This document shows, piece after piece, positions 54,125-64,000 of a DNA stretch of 64,000 bases (within the stretch, counting starts at the first letter, position 1; each line of letters starts with the position of its first letter). This DNA comes from Anniella stebbinsi (taxonomy: Eukaryota; Chordata; Lepidosauria; Squamata; Anniellidae). The DNA lies in assembly GCA_029215795.1 (NCBI GenBank), contig JARDYH010000007.1, positions 82,533,763-82,597,762 on the forward strand. Direction: 5' to 3'. The position numbers and the translations under genes were made by a program. The notes beneath the pieces were generated by a model, which was not told where the DNA came from, did not search any database, and worked only from the letters and a program-made list of their open reading frames with translations.

Positions 54125-54375
54125 TAGACAAATTCATGGAGGATAAAGCTATCAATTGGCTACTAGTCCCAAATGGCTATATACCACCTCCAGTATCAGA
54201 GGCAACCTGATTATGCACACCAGTTGCTGGGGAACGCAAGTGAGACGGTGCTATTGCACTCACATCCTACTTGCGGATTCCTGCAGGCAGCCGGTTGGTC
54301 ACTGGATGAACAGAATGCTGGATTAGATGGACCCTTGGTCTGATCCAGCAGGGCTCTTCTGATGTTCTTATCTGG
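54125..54375 (-). repeat. GATCAGACCAAGG dispersed repeat
   Basis: Reverse copy ending GGACCCTTGGTCTGATCCAG then CAGGGCTCTTCTGATGTTCT. A half MITE (GCACTGCAACTCCCATCATC) lies just before, at 54055-54110. Confidence 0.7.
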
Positions 54376-54984
54376 AGGACACCAGATTGGAGAAGGCTGA
54401 AATAGAGAGCGGAGCGAATGTAATCTGAAGAAACTGTTGAGTTCTGATTTCCGTTCCAATCACAGCGAGTGGAGCAAAAGCTGACCTTACAACAGACCCT
54501 CTGCCAAGATACTTTTTGACCCATTGGGTTCATTTCCAGTACCAGAGGCTTGCAGAGGATAAAGGGAGATCTCGCAAGCGAATGCAGGAAGGGGTGGCCC
54601 ACCTCCTCCCACTGACGTATCACATTTTGATTGTAAACTCCACTGCCCTCCCCAGTTGGGTGTGTCTGGCCTTGAGTCTCAGACTGGACATGGCAGCTTT
54701 GAAAATTGGTGGCAGCATTATGGTCAGGTTTGCAGCCTCTGTATTCACGATGCCAGTTTAAGGGCCAAACTAGGCACGAAGTTTACCCAAATGATGCACA
54801 CCTGATTTGTTATGGAAATAGCAGCCCTGCGCAAGCCTGAGAAGGTACGGAAGCATGGGGGCTGGGGAGGGGAAATTCAATGCTTTCTTTCCCTGCCACA
54901 GTCCCAACAAATATTGGCGTGTTAACTGTACAGCGTGGCTTATTTTTCTCAAAAAAGCCACCTTGAGAACCCATGGTTTGTTCT

Positions 54985-55140
54985 TGGGTTGTTCAGGGTG
55001 GTTAACAAGCCACACTGCATGGTTAGTAAGGTACCCTGTGGGAAATGTCCTGGGTTCAGACAACACGCTAACCCATGGTTCAACAACAACCCACACTCAA
55101 TCACTGAGTGTGGGTTAACGTGTTGTGTGAACAGCCCCAT
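54985..55140. repeat. short MITE with TTCAGACAACACGCTAA termini
   Basis: GGGTTCAGACAACACGCTAA at 55050 and the inverse TTAACGTGTTGTGTGAACAG at 55115-55134 enclose CACACTCAATCACTGAGTGTG. Confidence 0.65.
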
Positions 55141-55334
55141 TCTTAGCCCTTATGCTGCACCATCACATTTGACATTTTGCATGTAAGAGTGAAGATGGTC
55201 CAGTAGTTTGTACATTATATTTAGTATTCTACATTCGCACGCTTTCTCTCTAATACACACGCACACACAGACAAGAGCCCGTGGGGATGTCAAGCAGATA
55301 CCTTAACTCCCAACTGTGTGCCAGGACTTACAAG

Positions 55335-55425
55335 ACCAATCCTAGGCATGTTTACTCAGAAGTAAGCCCAACTGTGTTTAATGGGAATTATTCCTGGGTA
55401 AACATGTGTAAGTCTGCAGCCTTAA
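55335..55425 (+). repeat. TTACTCAGAAGTAAG repeat
   Basis: CATGTTTACTCAGAAGTAAG ... TTCCTGGGTAAACATG, a clear single copy. Confidence 0.75.
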
Positions 55426-56446
55426 ACATGCCCAAAGTAGAATCTCTTAGCTTATTTAAAGGATGCTCTGAAGACACCAGTTTATAACCAAAGGCTGGTA
55501 CTTCTCACCTAAAAGGAACAAGCCACTCTAGAATCAGTCAATGAGTATAAAATAAAAATTACTTGGGGACATTATTTGAAGCATGGGCCCAATACGGGTG
55601 GAATAAGCAAGAGGTTGGGCAGCAATTTCTATTGCTAGAAGGAAGAATATTGACTGGAAAAAATCCGACAATGAGATACTGATGCCAAGAAATCTGTTCC
55701 CTTCACAGCGATGAGTTTGGGCGATACGACTTTGAGAGGACTAGGAGATTGTTATCTAGACCCAGGTGTCCACCGGCCTCCTATCTAGAATAAAACAGAT
55801 CAACACTAGTAATGTTTTGGAGAATGGCTGGTTGGCTGGTAGGCAGTCTCAACAGAAAGTGTCTTAGAATACCCTGTGTCCACTTTATGATTTGAAAGTA
55901 TAATAAGCTATTGTGATGGCAGGAGAGGCAGAAGACAATGATTTTAAGTAAAGTAAAAACACAGGACACTGCCTTTCTGATATGTTTAGGGCATCTGTGC
56001 ACAACTTCCAAATAACTTCACTCCTCACTAAACTGTGAAGTACTCAGGGCCGGAAGGGAGGGAGGACAGGAGACAGTTGAAGGGCAGACTCCATCAATCC
56101 CCTGCTGTCCAGGGCCGGCCCTACCATTAAGCAAAGTGAGGCAGTGGCTACAGGTAGCAGCTGCTGGAAGGCAGCAGCAAGGCATTCAGAGGAGAGAACT
56201 GAATGCTGCGTGGCTTGATCTATGCCCCCCTAAGCTGGCTGGAGGACACTGTCCCATCGTCGGTGCTGAAGAAAGATTCGATGGCCAGCCCAGTTAGTGT
56301 CTACATGTGGAATGGGAGGGGGCACCATCTTGTTCTTTGCCGCAGGCAGCAAAAACGTCTTAGGCCAGCGCTACGGTTGACCCATGCCAAATGCGGGACA
56401 TCTGATCGCGTACTATTGTAGGTATCCATCAGTCCATGTAGCTCCA

Positions 56447-56575
56447 GCCTGTCTACACTGACCGGAAGGGTTCCAGACAGCGCTCTTTCCCCCCTGTCCT
56501 ATCTGGAGACGCCAGAGCTTGAACCTTGGATCTTTTGCATGCAAAGCAGGCACTCTTCCCAGGAGCCAAGGCTAT
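56447..56575 (-). repeat. tRNA-derived SINE, minus strand
   Basis: Inverse of GCTTTGCATGCAAAAGATCC and GGTTCAAGCTCTGGCGTCTC. The B box is degenerate. Confidence 0.6.
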
Positions 56576-58240
56576 TGCCTGTGTTTTTGTCAAAAGATTG
56601 AACCCAGACCACTGTGAAATAGCAAAGCTGCTCATGCCGGGTGCCCCTATAACCCCAGGGCAAAACCAGGCCATGATAGCAGGAGGGCAAGAGAGAGAGC
56701 AAGAGAGCAGGAAGAATAAGAATGCAAATACGTTTGGGGTTACATATGGACTCCTGCAGTGCTAATGTACCAGTGGCACAGAGGGGATATTTTCTGAATT
56801 AATTCAATGGGGAAAACAATCAGCTGGAGACATTCTCAGCAGTTGTGCCCAGGCCAACCTTGTAAGGTTCTTGAGAAAATGTTTTAAGAAAGGTCCATCT
56901 AGTCCAATATCCTGTTCCCAGCAGCAGCTTTTCAGATGGGTGTTCACAAGTAAAGCCCCCAAATTATGTTCTTCTCTCATTTAAACCCCAGCACCTGAAA
57001 TTCAGAGTTACAACTGGGACCTGCAGCCAAATGCTGCAGCTGTGGTTCCAGCCAACCAGCCATGCCCTTTTCTAAGATACTCCATTCCACTTCCCCCAAT
57101 AGTGAGTCAGCATTCTGTGCCCACCAGACACGTTGTCCTCAATTAGGGTGCTTTTGGGCTTCTCCTCCTCCCCCCCCCCCCCGTTTTCCCCTCAAAGGAT
57201 TATTTGTACGTTGCAAACCTTGGGCTTCCTTCAAGCTTGCTGATACCTCCCACTTGTGCATGGATGGTGGCTGTGTTAAAAATCCACGCTTAGAGAAGGG
57301 CCTTGCTATTTGTATATAGGGTAATATGGTTTCTGCACATCAACGAAGAAGTGACAGAGAGTCACACGGACCATGGAAATTGAAACAGAATGTCAAGCGA
57401 GTGATTACCAATTAAAACACACTTAGGAGTTTCAGCCTACAATCTGGCTCATGCTCCTGGCCCGACAAGGGTGGAATCCACCAGCATGGATTGCTTCCAC
57501 AAATGAGACAATTCCCAGGGTTGGGAAGGAAACAGGGGAGAAAATGATAGGTGATCTCACTTCAGGATGTCAGTGCCTTGAGAAACAGGACAATCATGGG
57601 CACCGAGACTCTGTTGGGACGCAGCCCACTGCACCAACACGGACGGGGCACTCTGGATAGGGGGGCAAAGCATCTCGGGAGAGGAAGGAACGCTGAGAAT
57701 TAGAGAGGAAAGGGAGGAATGAAAATATGCACATCAAGAGTGTCAATTCTAACTATTTCCCCTGCATCCTTTCCCAATAAGCACCAGGGAACCCTATCCT
57801 GCTACCTCACTCGCTGTCGCCTTTCTGAAAGGGAAATATCGCAACAGTAATGGCAGAACAGACATTTCAGCCTTCAGAGATGGCTGTGACTTTCCTTTTC
57901 CCAGAACAAAGGACGGAAAAGAAAGGGGAGATTTGTTTATGCTCTTGCTTGACAATAGCTTTGCTTTAGCTTAGATATGTGTTTCTATTCTGGGCTGCCT
58001 AAACTAAGACTTCAGCCTGGAATACGGAAACTGTACTGGATGGCCATAAAAATAAATACAATACATTAAAAAGGTTCCCCATAAAGAGAAGGTGGGTCCA
58101 CAAGAACCCAGCAACTTCAGAAAAGGAACTTTCCTTTTTGCCTCTAAGCACTGAGACTTGTACTAAATGATTATTACTCTTAGGTTTAAGTAAAGACCGA
58201 TCAGACCTCCCACCCACACTTCCAAAATGTAACTGGCTCA

Positions 58241-58492
<252 letters not shown>

Positions 58493-58750
58493 TTAGTGCA
58501 CCCCCATTAAAAACCTTGCACATGCTCAGTGGCTACATATTTTATAAGAAGCTAACAGGAATGACACTCCACAGCCCAGACTTTCCCCAGCTACTTAACC
58601 AGAGCAGAAGGGCATGTAGATTTTTTTATTATGTCCAAATAATTGCTTTGGATTCTGCTGACTAAGTTAACCTGTCTTTATACATTACAGGGGCAGAGTA
58701 ACTGCTAGGAAGCAGAGTACTTAACAGTAACAGGGAGAAAGAGGCTGGCT

Positions 58751-58977
58751 GAATTCGGATGACACATTAAGCAACTGGGGGGGGGGGGGGAAACAATCGT
58801 CAGTTGTATTGACAATTATGTCGTCCGAATGCTGCCATAGTCAACTCAGTGCTGATCCTAATCCACACCGCGGTTGATTATTTATTACCATGTTGTGTGG
58901 GGAGTACCCCCTAGATGAACAACTGTAAAGTTGTTTATTACCCCACCATTGACTATCGTGTTGTCCGAATTCAGCCA
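58751..58977. repeat. MITE with GGCTGAATTCGG termini
   Basis: The left end GGCTGAATTCGGATGACAC and the right end GTGTTGTCCGAATTCAGCC are inverse. It includes a poly-G run near 58779. Confidence 0.7.
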
Positions 58978-59545
58978 TTCAGTTCACACAACATGTTTCT
59001 CTACGCAGTATGAAAACTCCACTCAACGGTTGAGTTTGTAGGGGGTACTCACCACACACCACATTCCAACTCCACCACTGTGTGAATGTGGGCTCCCGTG
59101 GAGTTGAGTAAAAGTCAATGCAGCGTCTGACTGACAGTTCCTCCACCCTCTCTCCTCCCCCAGTCCTCCTAATGGTATCCCATCAGCCATTGCTGCAAAA
59201 AAACACCCAGTCCCGGTGGCTCTCCTAAAGCGGAACTCGTTCCTTTCGCCGTACTCATTCCTTTCACCGCACTAGCCAGGGAACTCTGTAGCCAGTGGGA
59301 AAAGTCCACTCAACGCAACAGGAAGCTCCACGGAGCCCTCCACACAATATGGAACACAATGGTTGTGCAGGAACTCTCCTCTGCACAGCATGGGTATTCT
59401 GCGTGGAGTGTTTCTAAAAAAAACCCTCCACCATTGGGTGGAGTTTTCCCTCCAGACAACACATTTCTCAATGGTGGTGTAAAAGCTCCACAGTGGAGTT
59501 CTAAAATCACCGTTGAGAAATGTGTTGTCTGAACTGAGCCAGAAT
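58978..59545. repeat. MITE-like element with TTCAGACAACACA termini
   Basis: Left CATTCAGTTCACACAACATG and the inverse of the right CTCAGTTCAGACAACACA match. Repeated ACTCCACTC/CAACGGT motifs lie inside. It abuts 58751-58977 directly and ends a few bases before the FAM76A exon donor. Confidence 0.6.
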
Positions 59546-59547
59546 TA

Positions 59548-59706
<159 letters not shown>

Positions 59707-59709
59707 CTA

Positions 59710-62620
<2,911 letters not shown>

Positions 62621-62624
62621 ATAC

Positions 62625-62679
62625 CGTCCCATAAAGTTTCACGTTTTGAGCACACTTCTTGCATATTGTGTTCGTTTTG
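62625..62679 (-). CDS. FAM76A: FAM76A exon, first visible
   Basis: A 55-nt exon. Its first base completes a codon. It then encodes KTNTICKKCAQNVKLYGT with a CKKC pair. Acceptor CTGTTAG, donor ACG|GTATGT. The preceding exon(s), with the N-terminal cysteine pairs and start codon, are outside the window. Confidence 0.96.
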
Positions 62680-62717
62680 CTAACAGAATGAGAAAGAGGA
62701 TTAAATTGTGATAAGGA

Positions 62718-62741
62718 ATTATTATTATTATTATTATTTGC
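62718..62741 (+). repeat. (ATT)n microsatellite
   Basis: Seven to eight ATT units. Confidence 0.9.
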
Positions 62742-62944
62742 ATTTGTATACCGTCCCATAGCCAAAGTAATCTGGGCAGTTTACATAAGATTAAAACACT
62801 TTAAAACAATATACAAAAATTAAAACTGCAGAAACATACAATATACACCTATATTTAAAACCACGACAATAACTTTAAAAGCTATAAGCCTAAAAAACAA
62901 AACAGACCCAGGCTCATCAGATATTGCTAAATGCCTGAGAGAAG

Positions 62945-63205
62945 AGGAAAGTCTTGACCTGGCACCGAAAAGTTAACAAAGTTGGCGCCAGGTGGGCCTC
63001 GTTGGGGAGAACGTTCCACAATTGGGGGGCCACCACAGAGAAGGCCTTCTCCCTTGTTGCCGACCTCCGAGCTTCCCTTGGAGTAGGCACTCTGAAGAGG
63101 ACCTTAGATGTTGAATGTAGTGTTCGGGTAGGTTCGTGTCAGGAAAGGCGTTCTGTCAGGTATTGTGGTCCCAAACCATATAAGGCTTACAGGTTAAAAC
63201 TATGA
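62945..63205 (+). repeat. dispersed LINE-like repeat, unclassified
   Basis: GAGAACGTTCCACAATTGGG, GGGCCACCACAGAGAAGGCC, CTTCCCTTGGAGTAGGCACT and GTCAGGTATTGTGGTCCCAA. It is very common in reptile DNA (from memory). Relatives lie at 13185 and 48690. Confidence 0.65.
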
Positions 63206-64000
63206 TGATGTGATGTAGTCTGCATTTATGCATTATATAACAAACAGAGCAGAATTTTGAATATCTTTGTGACATTTATGTATTATATGTTATTTATGCC
63301 TTACATGGTCTTATATAGTAATTATGTAACCGTTGTGTTCTGGGCCAATTTTCAGAATATTTTAATTGGATAAACTGTAGAAAAGGCATATGATATGCAC
63401 CACCCCCACAAATAAATACTGCCAGACTGAATGCAGTCAGAAGGGACAATTTGCTGAATTATCCTCCATTAATAGGAGCTGATTGTGCTATGCGTGTCCA
63501 ATTCAAAAGTAAATCCCATTAGGTTTAGTGGGATTTAGGCTACAATCCTATACCCACTTACCTGAAAGTAAACCCCACTAAATTTAATGGGACTAACTTC
63601 TGAATAGGAATGTATAAGATTGTGCTGATAGTGCATATTGTGTTTTTATTAATATCGTCTGCTTCTACTCTGAAGCCAGAGCTTACTAATTGTTCTAACT
63701 GCAGTAGCTGCAGGGTTCTTTTGGTTCAGGATGCCATCGATTTTAACTGCCTTCTCACTGAGCACTGGGATCCATACCACAATTATCATTATCCATATCT
63801 AATGTGGCATAGCTGCCACTAAAAGACACCCTTCACCATGGCTCATGTGGTCAATTCCAACACCAGTGACAAACCTCCACTGGGGCTTCTGGGGCTGGTG
63901 TTGAATATAACCATGCATTCTGACAATCAGCATGATCAGCCCTTCTATGCCTGGTTTGCACATCACAATAACTGTGATTTAAAAGCAAACAAACAAACTC
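63206..64000. other. FAM76A intron to window end
   Basis: Contains a TTACTCAGAAGT-family remnant at 63480-63620. I did not find the missing 5' FAM76A exons here. Confidence 0.5.

Overview
This is a window of vertebrate nuclear DNA, most likely from a squamate reptile (lizard). It has one intron-rich gene, a CpG-island promoter and many interspersed repeats: CR1 and R4-type LINEs, tRNA-derived and Sauria-type SINEs, hAT-like palindromic MITEs, Penelope-type hammerhead ribozymes, a DIRS retrotransposon and an endogenous retrovirus. There are no bacterial operons, no CRISPR arrays, and almost none of the short ORFs are genes.

The one gene I can name is FAM76A, on the minus strand. Seven coding exons lie between 62679 and 36274, joined by GT/AG sites in compatible phases. 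They give 258 codons plus a stop. The 5' exon(s) coding roughly the first 49 residues lie beyond base 64000. A likely 3'UTR and poly(A) signal reach about 34.49 kb.

Layout. 1-8.3 kb: mostly repeats, with one doubtful plus-strand exon at the left edge and a miRNA-like hairpin at 1.2 kb. 8.3-9.7 kb: a CpG island with promoter motifs, a candidate first exon ending in ATG|GT, and a 26-bp-spaced array of heat-shock-element-like TTCTAGAA sites. 9.8-24.2 kb: repeats, including CR1, a Penelope ribozyme remnant, three copies of a 320-bp hAT MITE (two with 8-bp target duplications) and an R4 LINE tail between (TAA)n tracts. 24.3-32.4 kb: an 8.1-kb endogenous retrovirus inside an older MITE. It has 537-bp LTRs differing at two positions, a tRNA-His primer site, scrambled gag-pol fragments and an open env. 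34.5-64 kb: FAM76A. Its last intron carries a 5.8-kb DIRS element in the same orientation, almost intact but with two in-frame stop codons. Its other introns carry SINEs, MITEs and another Penelope ribozyme.

The most unusual objects are the young but gag-pol-scrambled, env-retaining provirus, the nearly complete DIRS element, the three hammerhead-like motifs and the TTCTAGAA array at the CpG island. I recognised no second protein-coding gene. STX12 is expected next to FAM76A from mammalian gene order, but I could not find its exons.
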